From positions 228,859-292,858 of the forward strand of contig NW_020312002.1 of NCBI RefSeq assembly GCF_003144115.1: DNA of 64,000 nt, read 5' to 3'. The notes under the pieces were generated by a model. That model did not search any database. It was not told the origin of the DNA and was given only the letters and a program-made list of their open reading frames with translations. Positions 55,071 through 64,000 of this stretch are shown one piece after another. The translations under genes were made by a program, and so were the position numbers. Source of the DNA: Tilletiopsis washingtonensis (lineage: Eukaryota > Basidiomycota > Exobasidiomycetes > Entylomatales). Numbering within the stretch: the first letter of the stretch is position 1; every line of letters begins with the position of its first letter.

Positions 55071-57955
55071 CTACGAGCCGTACTTGACGGCGCGCTTGAA
55101 CGCCGGCGGCAGAGAGCGAGCCAGTGCGAAGAAGGGCCGCTCCACAACGACGAGCTCGGCGCAGTATTCGTCCTGCTGCCCTTGCGCTGCGTCCATCGAG
55201 AGCGCGCCAGCAGCCCTTTGGAGGGCATCGACGAAGAGCAGCGGCTGATAGCGATGCGTCACCTTGACGCTCCACTCCTGCGTTGCCACCGGCGCTTCCT
55301 CCGTCGTCGAGCGGCGCTTCTTGGGTGTCGTGCCGTTCGTGATGGGCGTGGTGTCGAGCAGACGAGCGGTGCAAAGCCAAGTTGCGCCCCACAGCACCAG
55401 AGTGCGGGCCTGGCTCGGCGTAGTGGGCAGCCACGAGGCGCCGATGGCATGGTCGCGCAGTCGGCCGATCGAGGGCGTCAGAGCGGCGTTGAGCTCGGCA
55501 TGCACTGCTCTGGCGCTCTCCACATCGTACAGCAGCACATTGTTGCTCGGCAGCACGAGTGCCACATGAGCTGCGCCGCGTCCCTGTGCCGGCGCGAAGA
55601 CGGCGGCTGAAGGCACGAGTGCAGGCGAAGGCAGGGTGCGATGAGCAGAGAGCACGTCGAGGTTGAAAGTGTGGATGCGACGCTCGCTGTCGACCGAGAG
55701 GAGGTACTGAGAATCTCCCGAGATGGCCAGGAGATCGATGCGCGCAAAGCTGCTGCGCTTCGTCGAGCTCGAGGGGGCGACGTCTTCGGAGGAGGACTCT
55801 TCGTCTGAGTCAGCGGCGGCATGACCATTGACGCGGCCTGCCGTGGCGCGGCTGGAGGAGGAGGCGCCGCTGCGATGCTGACCGAAGCTCTGCAGCAGAC
55901 GACACTCGTCGTTGGCGCCAGCAGGCAGCTCGATGATGTGCAGGAAGCTGCCCGGGTAGCTTGCGAGCACGAGTCGCGACGAATCAGGCGTGAACGCCAG
56001 AGCTGAAGCGCCGGGAGCGGAAGCGCCCTTTTGCGAGGCTCCGCTGCCGCTCGCGATCGCAGCGCCGAGGGAGCGTTGGCGTCTCGGCTCCAACGTCAGT
56101 TCCTCGCCTTCACCATGCGCGCGCAAAGCAAATAGCTTCGTCTCGTAGAGATCTCCCACGGCAAGCCATTTGCCATCAGCGCTGATGGCCAGCGCCACCA
56201 GGTTGCTCTTGCAGCGCATCTCCATCTCGAGGACCTTGCGCCATGCCTGCTGCTCCGTCTGTGCCGCCGCTTCTTCGACGGGCGCGGCAACCTCGGCACG
56301 CGCGGGCAGCGCCCAAATGCCAACACTGCGCTCTCGACGAAGAGCGAGCCAGCGACGACCGGCAGCGGAGACGACGGCGCCACCGCCGCTCAGCGCACTG
56401 CCGCGCGCAGTGGCGGGCATGTAGGAGAGTCGTCGTTGCGTCGTCTCGGCGAAGGAGGTGAGAGGATTCGTGCTGATGGGGTTTGCCTCGCCTTGTTGCG
56501 CCGGCACGACATTGCTGGCGCCGCGCTTCCGACGAGAGTCGTTGCCGCGCAACGAGAGCGCGCTCGGTGCAGATGCCGGCGTGAGGACGAGAGAGAAGTC
56601 ATTGCCTCCAGAGACGAGGATGGGGAGCATGTGCGCCACTTCGTTGCCTTGCCTCTTCTCGCCCTTGACTGCTGCCGCGAGATCGAGGCTTGGAGAGAGT
56701 GCGAGTGTGCGCACATCATGGGCGTGCAGCTTGCGTGTTGTAGTGTGGATCCAGCGCTGCGAGTTGCCCTCGCCCACGAGAGCATACTCGCTGACCTTTG
56801 TATCGACGCTTCCAGCATAGACGCTCTTTCCGTCGGGCCCCGCCGCGAGGCAGAGCACATCTGCGCCGCGTGCGTGGTTTGCAAAACTGGCGCCAGGGAG
56901 CGCGACGTGGGTGCGTCCGTCGTAGAAGGTGACCTTGCCGAGCGAGTCGGCCAGCACAATGACGCCGGAGGGGAGCGCCAATGTGGCCCACACCACCGTG
57001 TGCTCGGCGCGCGAACGCTCCACGTTGAGCCTCGCGGCAACACGGCCGGTCTGCAAGTCCCACTGCAACGCCAGCGAGGAGGAGGTGCCGCCGACAAGGA
57101 AGCTCTCCTCCCACTGTTCTGCATCCTCTTCCTCGTCGTCACTGCTGCTCTCCTCGTCGCTCGAATCGTCGCCCTTGGCCTTCTTGGTCGGCTTGACTTG
57201 CGTCACCACGCGTCGAGGTGGGCCCCATGCCAGCGAGACGACGCGCGTCTTTGCGCGATCACAGCGCGCCACAATGCCTCGCAGCGAGCCGTCGCCCTGT
57301 CGACGGGCGGCACGGCTGGGTGCCAGCAGCTCGAAGCGTCCCTCGCAGACGTCGACGATGCGCACGACGCCGTCCTCGCACCCGAGCGCCAGGTAGCGGC
57401 CGAGAGGAGACGCCGCCATGCTCCAGATGGCACCGCCGCCGGAGGCGAGGGTGCGGCTGGTGCTGCTGCTGCGAGGCACAGCAGGCGGCGCAGAGCGCGA
57501 GCCAGAGAGAGAGACGTGCGAGAGGAGATGCGCAGGCAGGAAGTGCTCGGTGAGCCCAGCGCCGCCCGAGGTGGAGAAGAGGCGCGGAATCGGTGCTGCG
57601 GCGTGGCCCGCGGCCGTGGGCGCCGAAGGCGTGAGGACGAAGGCGAGCGAGTCGATCTTGGAGCCTGCGGCGCCGACGAGCGTCTGGCGGAGCGATGAGC
57701 CTCAGTCGGAAGATGCATGCCGGGAGATCGCTGCCCACTCACCGTGTCTACGACCCAGCCCTTTGCCTGGCCCTGCTCCTGCGTCCACACGCACAGCTCG
57801 ACACTGCCGTCGTCGCGGCCCACGGCAAGCAGGCCGCGCTGCGCAGGCGCGCCGGGCGCCACGGCCAGCGCCGAGATGCGCGCGGGCGTCCAGTCGACGA
57901 AGCGCAGGCGATGCACGGCTGCGGCGGGCGCAGGCGCGGGAGCGGAGAGGGACAT
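55071..57955 (-). CDS. UTP4: U3 snoRNP protein UTP4 (cirhin), WD-repeat
   Basis: Part of the t-UTP/UTP-A complex that starts 18S pre-rRNA processing and links it to rDNA transcription in the nucleolus. The beginning VHRLRFVDWTPARISALAVA matches cirhin orthologues closely, followed by GLLAVGRDDGSVELCVW. Many WD-type repeats follow: GRYLALGCEDGVVRIVDV; VVWATLALPSGVIVLADSLG; SADGKWLAVGDLYETKLF; and others. Acidic stretches (SSDEESSSDDEEEDAE) lie between blades. One intron near 57690-57745 separates a short first exon from an uninterrupted exon of about 2.6 kb. The start at 57955 is the first ATG. Total about 940 residues. Divergent from TRM82. Confidence 0.88.
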
Positions 57956-58177
57956 GGTGAGCGTGGAGACAAGGCCCTTGGGGAGACTCGCTTGTCGGTG
58001 GTGGTGGAGGCGAGGCAGGACGGCAGCGCGGCGAGAAGGATGCAGTTGGGCCGGCCGCACGGCACTTTTTTGGCGGGCGCGCGCGTCACGTGCCGGCGCG
58101 CCAGGGCGGCTGTGGCTTGCCTCGCGCTGCGAAGAAGCCGCTCTCCCTCTCCCTTCCGCCTCCACTCCCTGCACAGC
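57956..58177. promoter_or_regulatory. Divergent promoter UTP4 / TRM82
   Basis: 222 bp, the second shortest shared promoter here. A CTTTTTTGGCGGG word near 58066 is conspicuous in this GC-rich context; GCGGG/TTTTGGCG words resemble E2F/MBF-type sites, but this is weak. Confidence 0.4.
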
Positions 58178-59887
58178 ATGACACTGACGCCGATCATCGC
58201 GCACCTCGCGCCCAGCGGGCAGCGCGCATACCACGCCGTCCTCACGCCCACCTCGCTGCACCTCCTCTCGCCCGCCGGCGCCCCGCTCGCCGTGCTCCCG
58301 TGCGCGCTGCCGCCGGCGCGCGCCTCGGCCGCCTTCATGGCGCAGCGCCACATCTGCGCCTCGCACGACGGCCGCGCACTCGCCCTCGTCGGCGACGACA
58401 AGCGCCTGCGCGTCTTTGCGCTCCACGTCAAGGAGCAGGCCATCGAGGGCCTGCAGGAGGGCAGCGAGCGCCTCGACTGCCCGCTGCCCAAGCGCGTCTC
58501 GGCGCTGGCATGGGAAGAGGCGGCGGGCGAGGAGCGCATCCTGCTCGTCGGCGACCGGCACGGCGATGTGCGCGCGTGAGTCTGGCCTCTGCCTCTCTCG
58601 CTGCTCTGCCGTGCATCTGACGCGCTGCGCAGTCTGCCCGTCTCCCTCTCCGGTCCTCTTCCCGCGCCTCTCGCACAAGTAGCAGCGGATAACGAGTCTC
58701 CCGACGCCGCCGAGGCTCGCGAAGCAGCGCAGCACCCCGCCATGACGCCGCGCATCGGCAGCGTCAGCATGCTGCTCTCCATGCTGCCCATTGCCTCTTC
58801 CTCCGCCGCCGCTCCGCCGGCCCATCTCATCACCACCGACCGCGACGCGCACATTCGCATCTCGCACTGGGGGGCGCAGCGCGCCGGGCACCTCATTGCG
58901 CGCTTCCTCCTGCGCGCCACGCTGCCAGTCTCGGCGCTTGCGCGTCCCCTCTCGCAGCCAGACCTCCTCCTCGCCTCCGAAGGCCCGCGTCTGCGTCTCT
59001 GGGCATGGCGCGCCGGCGAGATGCGCGCGCTGTGGGAGATGCCGCACGTGGAGAAGCACGTGTGTGTGGATGCACAGATGGAGCGGATGCGCGAGAATGG
59101 CAGCTTGGGCAAGTGGAATGCGCGCGGCAAGAAGCGCGCTGCGAGGGAGGAGGAGGGAGAGGAGGTGAAGCTCAGAGAGGAGCCAAAGACGCTCGTCGTG
59201 CGGGAGATGCAGGTGGTGAGGGAGGGAGACAAGGAGTGGCTCGTCTGGGTACTGGATGGGTGAGTCTGGCCTCTCCTCTTAGCGCAGGTGCAAGACTGAT
59301 GCGGGCGCGTGTTGCGTAGATCAACGGCAGTGCACATGCTCCCCCTCCACGTCCTCCTCTCCTCGCCCTCCTCCGCGGCACCAGAGGATCCCTTGCAGTC
59401 GGCGTCGGACGAGCCAGCCACAGACGTCTCCTCGCACCTGCAGACGTTCGACTTCAAGCGTCCCGTCCTCTCGCTCGCCGTCGTCGAGCATGGAGAGCAG
59501 GGCCTGCAGCTGTGGGCTTCGTTGGATATGCGGGCCGATGTGGGAGCGGGAGAGGCGGGCGAGGAGGAGGAGGATGTCAAGGTGCTGGAGATCAAGGATG
59601 GAGGCGTGAGTGAACCTCTTGCCCTTGCCTCTCTTCTTCTCCTGCGGAACACAGGAGATGCCGCAAGCTGACCCATCCCTTCGTGCTGTCGCAGCTGCAC
59701 GCATCGACCGCAGGCACCGACCTGGTCGCCGCTCTTGGCACTCGGGAAACCCGTGCGTCTCCTCTTCCCTTCCCCCCCCCCCCCCCCCTCCTCTTGCTTT
59801 CGCGTGCTGACCATCCCTCCTCAGTCGACGCCGCAGCTCTCTCCACCCTCGCTCTCTACCCGCATCTCACCGCCTCGCCCAAGCCCA
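58178..59887 (+). CDS. TRM82: tRNA m7G46 methyltransferase non-catalytic subunit TRM82 (3' end in gap)
   Basis: WD-repeat partner of the Trm8 methyltransferase that makes m7G46 in tRNA. The diagnostic segment is HLITTDRDAHIRIS, the family's conserved iT-x-DRDEHIRvs block, followed by PDLLLASEGPRLRLW. Also visible: SVSMLLSMLPIA, ILLVGDRHGDV, and QTFDFKRPVLSLAV. Exons are interrupted at about 58579, 59261 and 59606 and near 59752; the last intron contains a 17-C run. The coding sequence then runs into the N gap within ALYPHLTASPKP, so the C-terminus is not seen. Start ATG at 58178. Confidence 0.85.
59772..59788 (+). repeat. Poly-C run (17 nt) in the last visible TRM82 intron
   Basis: Uninterrupted C tract between the donor after ALGTRET and the acceptor before DAAALSTLALY. 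It lies 99 bp left of the N gap and may have hindered assembly. Confidence 0.9.
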
Positions 59888-60487
59888 NNNNNNNNNNNNN
59901 NNNNNNNNNNNNNNNNNNNNNNNNNNNNNNNNNNNNNNNNNNNNNNNNNNNNNNNNNNNNNNNNNNNNNNNNNNNNNNNNNNNNNNNNNNNNNNNNNNNN
60001 NNNNNNNNNNNNNNNNNNNNNNNNNNNNNNNNNNNNNNNNNNNNNNNNNNNNNNNNNNNNNNNNNNNNNNNNNNNNNNNNNNNNNNNNNNNNNNNNNNNN
60101 NNNNNNNNNNNNNNNNNNNNNNNNNNNNNNNNNNNNNNNNNNNNNNNNNNNNNNNNNNNNNNNNNNNNNNNNNNNNNNNNNNNNNNNNNNNNNNNNNNNN
60201 NNNNNNNNNNNNNNNNNNNNNNNNNNNNNNNNNNNNNNNNNNNNNNNNNNNNNNNNNNNNNNNNNNNNNNNNNNNNNNNNNNNNNNNNNNNNNNNNNNNN
60301 NNNNNNNNNNNNNNNNNNNNNNNNNNNNNNNNNNNNNNNNNNNNNNNNNNNNNNNNNNNNNNNNNNNNNNNNNNNNNNNNNNNNNNNNNNNNNNNNNNNN
60401 NNNNNNNNNNNNNNNNNNNNNNNNNNNNNNNNNNNNNNNNNNNNNNNNNNNNNNNNNNNNNNNNNNNNNNNNNNNNNNNNNNNNNNN
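59888..60487. other. Assembly gap, exactly 600 N
   Basis: The gap hides the 3' ends of two converging genes, TRM82 and the GH128-like glycosidase. An exact 600 suggests an estimated or placeholder length. Confidence 0.99.
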
Positions 60488-61695
60488 GGGGGAGGGCACG
60501 CACCGTACACATCCTTGTCGGCCTCGAGCTTCGGGATGATCGTCTGCCAGAAGGTGTTGGTCTCGTCCTGCGAGCAGTAGCGCGTCGGGCCCTCGTAGTT
60601 GATGCACGCCAGCTCGGTGATCCACATGGGCATCTTGTACTTGCGGTAGTGCTCGAGGATCTGGGGGAGCAGGCGTGTTGCGTCAGCATGGTGTGCTCTG
60701 CCTCCTCTTGCGCAAGTGCCCCGCCCCCCCACCCATCCCCTGCAACTCACCTTGAGCGCCTTCTCCGCCGTGTCCTGGAAGATGTGCACGCTGAGAATGT
60801 CGGGCTTGCGCGTCACGTTGCCGATGAACCAGCCGACCTGCTTTTCGTACGCCTGGTACGCCGAGCTGGGCGAGATGAGCAGCGTGTCGCCCGTCGCCTT
60901 TGGCACAATGATGTTGTTCCACACATCGACGTATTTGCTGAACGCCGAGCCGCCCGACGAGCCTTCGCCGACAAAGTCCATCTCGTTGAAGCCGGCCACG
61001 TAGGGGTACGCGCCGGCGGGCACTTGCTGGAACGCGGCGAAGCGCGCGGCATCGTTGTCGTGGTTGCGCTCTCCGACGCCCCACACTGTCGTCGAGGCCT
61101 CAGCAGCGCGCCTCTGGGTGCGCCTCGCTGCGCGCGGCACTCACACATGGACACGGCAGGCATGCTCTTCGCCCGATCGTTCGATGTGCGAGGGTCCGGA
61201 CCCCAGTCATCTGCAGCAACGTCAGTGGAGGAAGGCGCCGCGCCGCAGCGCCGCCGACTCACACATCCACGCATACAGGCCGTTCATAAAGCGCAGCGAC
61301 TGGCCGCCGCCGACGCCGGCCTGGCAGGAGCGAGCATGAGCATCGGATGCTGGGAGAGGAGAAGGAGCGGAGGAGCGACGCACCTTGCCGCCTGCAGGCG
61401 TCAGTGCCGCACGGTTTGCCGGCGTCGATGCGGGCGAGCTGGCGCTCGAGCTGGACGATGCGGCAGCCTCGCTGGCGCTGCTCGACGTCTGCTGTGCGGC
61501 GCTCGTGCTCGAGCTGCTGCTGCCCGAGTTGCTCGTCTTGTGCCGGTGCTTCTTTGCGATGCACGCCTTGCGCACCTTTGCCGCGTGCTTGGAGTGCCGC
61601 GCCACCTCCTTGGTGGGGCACTTGACCACACTGGCGGCGTGAGCGGAGTAGGCGAAGAAGGCGAGCAGGAGCAGGAGGAAGGAGAGACGCGCCAT
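60488..61695 (-). CDS. Secreted glycosyl hydrolase, GH128-like (3' end in gap)
   Basis: Probable cell-wall beta-1,3-glucan-active enzyme related to the Asl1-like/GH128 family. A signal peptide is evident (ARLSFLLLLLAFFAYSAHA), followed by a basic segment and a Ser/Ala-rich linker of about 60 residues. The catalytic core then starts with AWMYDWGPDP, assembled across an intron near 61205-61264. It continues with AYPYVAGFNEMDFVGEG, where the family usually has NEPD, DILSVHIFQD, and MWITELACINY containing the second catalytic Glu. The domain is truncated by the N gap after DKDVYG, so completeness cannot be judged. Start ATG at 61695. Confidence 0.8.
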
Positions 61696-62830
61696 GGCTG
61701 CTGGCGATGTGGGGGGAGCGTGGGGGGAGAGAGGAGAGGCGAGAGATGGGATGGGAGAGAGAGAGTCGATGAGGAGAGGAGCGAGGAGGCGAGGTGGGCG
61801 AGATGAGGCAGATCGAGCCTGGCCTTGTTGTTCGATGATGCGAGAGTGCGAGAGAGAAGGCCGTCAGGGGCCGGAGCGCCGAGGGCGGGCGGCGGGCGGC
61901 GAGAGACAGGAGAGGAGGGAGAGCGTGCACGCGAATAGGAACTGCCTGCAGTCCTGTTGGTGCGTGGAGCGGATGGGGAAGTACAGGGATGGAAGGGATG
62001 GGATGGTGGGGATGGATGGGGTAGGGAGGCAAGCTGCTGCGCCCTGCCTGGCGGGGCGAGAAGGCATCGCGCAGAGACGCCGCATGCCGGCGCCGGCGCA
62101 GGCGACATGTCACGCTGCCGCTCCCTACCACGCCGCACGACCGGCATGCGGCCCGATGAGCTCACACACCGCCTTGGCTGCAGCATCGTCCTCCTCGGCG
62201 CGGCCAGCGAAGGTGCCGAGCCGCCTTGTGCTCGCCAGGACGGCGATGTGCGGCCTCGAGCGCGAGGAGCGCGCTGCCTCGTCTGCCAGCCGGGCCGCGC
62301 CTCCTTTGCCTCTCTCTCTCGCCTCGTGCTGCTGTGTCATGCGCTGGCAGCTCTGTGCCGTCTGAGTTGCCGCACTGCGTCGAGGGGGTGCGCGTTGGGC
62401 CCCGCGTGCCGTCGCGCGCACGGCGAGATGCACACCTCGCAGGCGGCGGAGCTGCAACTCGTCCAACTCCACCCTCACGGCCCTCTCGGCACGGCACGGC
62501 ATGCGGCAGCACCGCACGCGGCAACTGCTGCGCCTCTCATGCAGCAGATGCAGGAACGCCCTCTGCTCGGCGGAGGCGTGCGGTGCCTCACGCTAACGCT
62601 GCCGCGCTGCCGGCGGCTCGCGGGTGCGCCAAGGCACACAGCCGATTGTTCGAGTGTCCCTCCCTCGCCCCCACGCAACGCGTCACGCGCTCGTGCCGAC
62701 GCGCCCCTCGATCTCACGCTCCCGGCGACGCTTTGCCCGTCTCCCGCCGCTTGCCTCTGCCCTCCATCTCCCTGCGCTCCCACCGCAGTTGCGCACCTTC
62801 GCCACTCTGGGCGTGCGCGCGGTCCATCCC
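61696..62830. promoter_or_regulatory. Divergent intergenic region GH128-like gene / KEN-box orphan
   Basis: 1,135 bp without a supportable gene; the open frames here are GC artefacts. The part next to the GH128-like start is purine-rich on the plus strand (GAGA-type, about 61665-61870). A GGGATGG repeat with G-quadruplex spacing lies at 61986-62026, and one ACGCGT at 62678-62683. A CAG acceptor-like site occurs near 62788, so the orphan may have an upstream exon. Confidence 0.5.
61971..62029 (+). repeat. GGATGG tandem-like repeat
   Basis: At least five GGATGG/GGGATGG units, partly interrupted, lie about 275-335 bp upstream of the GH128-like start codon. Confidence 0.75.
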
Positions 62831-64000
62831 ATGTCGCGCATCTCCTCTGCCTCGTCCCCGAGCACCAGCACGGGCACCAGCAGCACCCTCGTCTCGCCGC
62901 CGCGTGCCTCGCGCCTCGCCGCCAGCAGCAAGAGCACACGCGCGGCGGCAAAGGCAGTGACGGAGTCCTGCCCCGACAACTGCCGCGGCACGCTCTGTGC
63001 CTGTGCGCTCGGCAGCCCCAGCGGCAGCGGCAGTGGCAGCGGCAGCTCCGGCGGCGAGGCAGCAGCGGCACGGCGCGGCAGCGCCAGCGCCAGCGCCAGC
63101 AGCGAAGAGCGTGCGCCGCGACGCAGAGTCAGGGCCGTCGTCACGCCGTTCGGCGTGGCGCGACACAGCATGAACTCCTCTGCGCGGCCCGCTGCGCAAG
63201 CACGGCTCTTCGCGCGGGCCTCGTCTGGCCCGCGGCCCTTCAGCGGCGGCGCCCCCACCAGCGCATCCGACTCGAGCGACTCCGACGCCGCGCCTCCTAG
63301 GCGCGCCAACGGCACACATCCTCCGCCTTCCTCTTCGCCGCCGCTCTCCTCCTCTTCCTCGGGCGCACGCAGCGCGGGAGGCTCAAGGCGGTCCATCGCA
63401 GATGTCTTTGAACGCCTCATGGCCGATGAGGCGGCGCGGCGCACGCCTGCAAGGCCAGGGCAGCCCACCGCGCACGTCGTCACGCCTGCGCCGCAGCCTG
63501 GCGCGCACGTCGCCACGCCCGCGCCTGCGTCTGCGTTGCTGTATGAGCCGCAACGATCCGAGCAGCCAAGAACGGCGCGCAGAGACGATGCGCAGCGCCT
63601 GCACAGTCTGGCGCGCAGCACGCCGCACGCGCAGTCGCAGACGCAGACGCCGCGGGCGCGCATTGCGGGCGCCAGCGTCGGCGTGCAGGAGCAGGTGGAG
63701 GAGCAGACGCCGAAAGGCGCCGCGGACTATGCGGCACGATTGAAGGCGCTGAGGAGGGGCAGGAGCGAGAGTCCGCGCAGTGCGGAGGGAGCGACGCCCA
63801 AGGCGGAACCGCGCAGGGAGGACCTGAGGGCCTCGCGCGCAGAGAAGGAGAATGTGGGTGCGGTGGGCACGCCGAATGGGAGGGATGCTGAGGCGGATGA
63901 TGAAGCCGACGTCTCGCATGCGCAAGAGCCAGGGTCGACAAGCGAGGCAGAGGCGGAAGCGGATGCGGAAGCAGAGAGTGACTTCGAGGCGGAGATGGAA
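62831..64000 (+). CDS. Uncharacterised disordered protein with a KEN box (3' end beyond window)
   Basis: From ATG 62831 the frame is open for 390 codons to the window edge, although frames on both strands nearby are interrupted. I do not recognise the family. The product is Ser/Ala/Arg-rich and appears largely disordered, with Gly-Ser repeats (about residues 62-73). A short predicted helix SIADVFERLMADEAAR lies at about residues 188-203. TP dipeptides recur in the second half (VTPAP, ATPAP, QTPRA, QTPKG, ATPKA, GTPNG), possible CDK-type phosphorylation sites. A KEN box, an APC/C degron, lies at residues 339-341 (63845-63853). The end visible is acidic. A cell-cycle role is only a suggestion. 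Confidence 0.6.
   Translation, partial: MSRISSASSPSTSTGTSSTLVSPPRASRLAASSKSTRAAAKAVTESCPDNCRGTLCACALGSPSGSGSGSGSSGGEAAAARRGSASASASSEERAPRRRVRAVVTPFGVARHSMNSSARPAAQARLFARASSGPRPFSGGAPTSASDSSDSDAAPPRRANGTHPPPSSSPPLSSSSSGARSAGGSRRSIADVFERLMADEAARRTPARPGQPTAHVVTPAPQPGAHVATPAPASALLYEPQRSEQPRTARRDDAQRLHSLARSTPHAQSQTQTPRARIAGASVGVQEQVEEQTPKGAADYAARLKALRRGRSESPRSAEGATPKAEPRREDLRASRAEKENVGAVGTPNGRDAEADDEADVSHAQEPGSTSEAEAEADAEAESDFEAEME

Noticed and set aside
1-64000. Transposons, virus-like elements, LTRs or telomeric repeats
   Set aside because: No reverse transcriptase, transposase, integrase or capsid-like protein, and no long terminal repeats or telomere arrays, were seen.

Overview
The window is nuclear DNA of a GC-rich fungus, most likely a basidiomycete of the Ustilaginomycotina/Exobasidiomycetes type. 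The reasons are strong G/C preference at third codon positions, compact genes, many short introns (mostly 40-75 nt) with GTGAGT/GTGCGT donors and CTGAC-like branch sites, fungal Zn2Cys6 regulators, and housekeeping proteins that read like basidiomycete orthologues. The species assignment is inference. I saw no transposon, virus-like element, tRNA, rRNA or CRISPR array. A run of 600 N (59888-60487) interrupts the right end.

I support 24 protein genes, two of them cut by the window edges and two by the N gap. Left part (1-18.5 kb): an acyl-CoA-ligase-like membrane protein (-), glutamate 5-kinase PRO1 (+), CAF-1 large subunit (-), RFC2 clamp-loader subunit (+), splicing factor SF3A1/Prp21 (-), a Zn2Cys6 regulator (+) and an orphan acidic protein (-). 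A 3.6-kb stretch with no supportable gene follows (18541-22130). Middle (22.1-48.3 kb): a second Zn2Cys6 regulator (+), IPI3 (-), asparagine synthetase (+), a ubiquitin-conjugating enzyme (-), an SLH1/ASCC3-type helicase (+), RFT1 (+), a YVC1-type TRP channel (-), ribosomal protein eL28 (+) and UBP14 (-). Right part: mitochondrial isoleucyl-tRNA synthetase (+), HIS3 (-), a short-chain dehydrogenase (+), UTP4 (-), TRM82 (+, into the gap), a secreted GH128-like glycosidase (-, into the gap) and an orphan KEN-box protein (+, runs off the end).

The most striking large-scale property is near-perfect strand alternation: 22 of 23 neighbouring pairs lie on opposite strands, SLH1-RFT1 being the exception. 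Nearly every gene therefore shares a divergent promoter on one side and faces a convergent neighbour on the other, with 87-172 bp between several stop codons. Some divergent pairs make functional sense. CAF-1 and RFC2 both work around PCNA at the fork and share a promoter with three ACGCGT (MluI cell-cycle box) sites. UTP4 and TRM82 (rRNA and tRNA maturation) share 222 bp. The amino-acid genes PRO1 and ASN1 each have a TGACTC (Gcn4-type) core in their shared promoter, and the ASN1 and HIS3 promoters share a 14-nt word.

Unusual proteins are the ligase-like protein, whose ATP-binding signatures are not recognisable; the SLH1-type helicase with an eroded C-terminal cassette and no visible second Sec63 unit; and UBP14 carrying a UIM-like motif inside a long disordered insertion. 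No multi-gene defence or biosynthetic system is evident.
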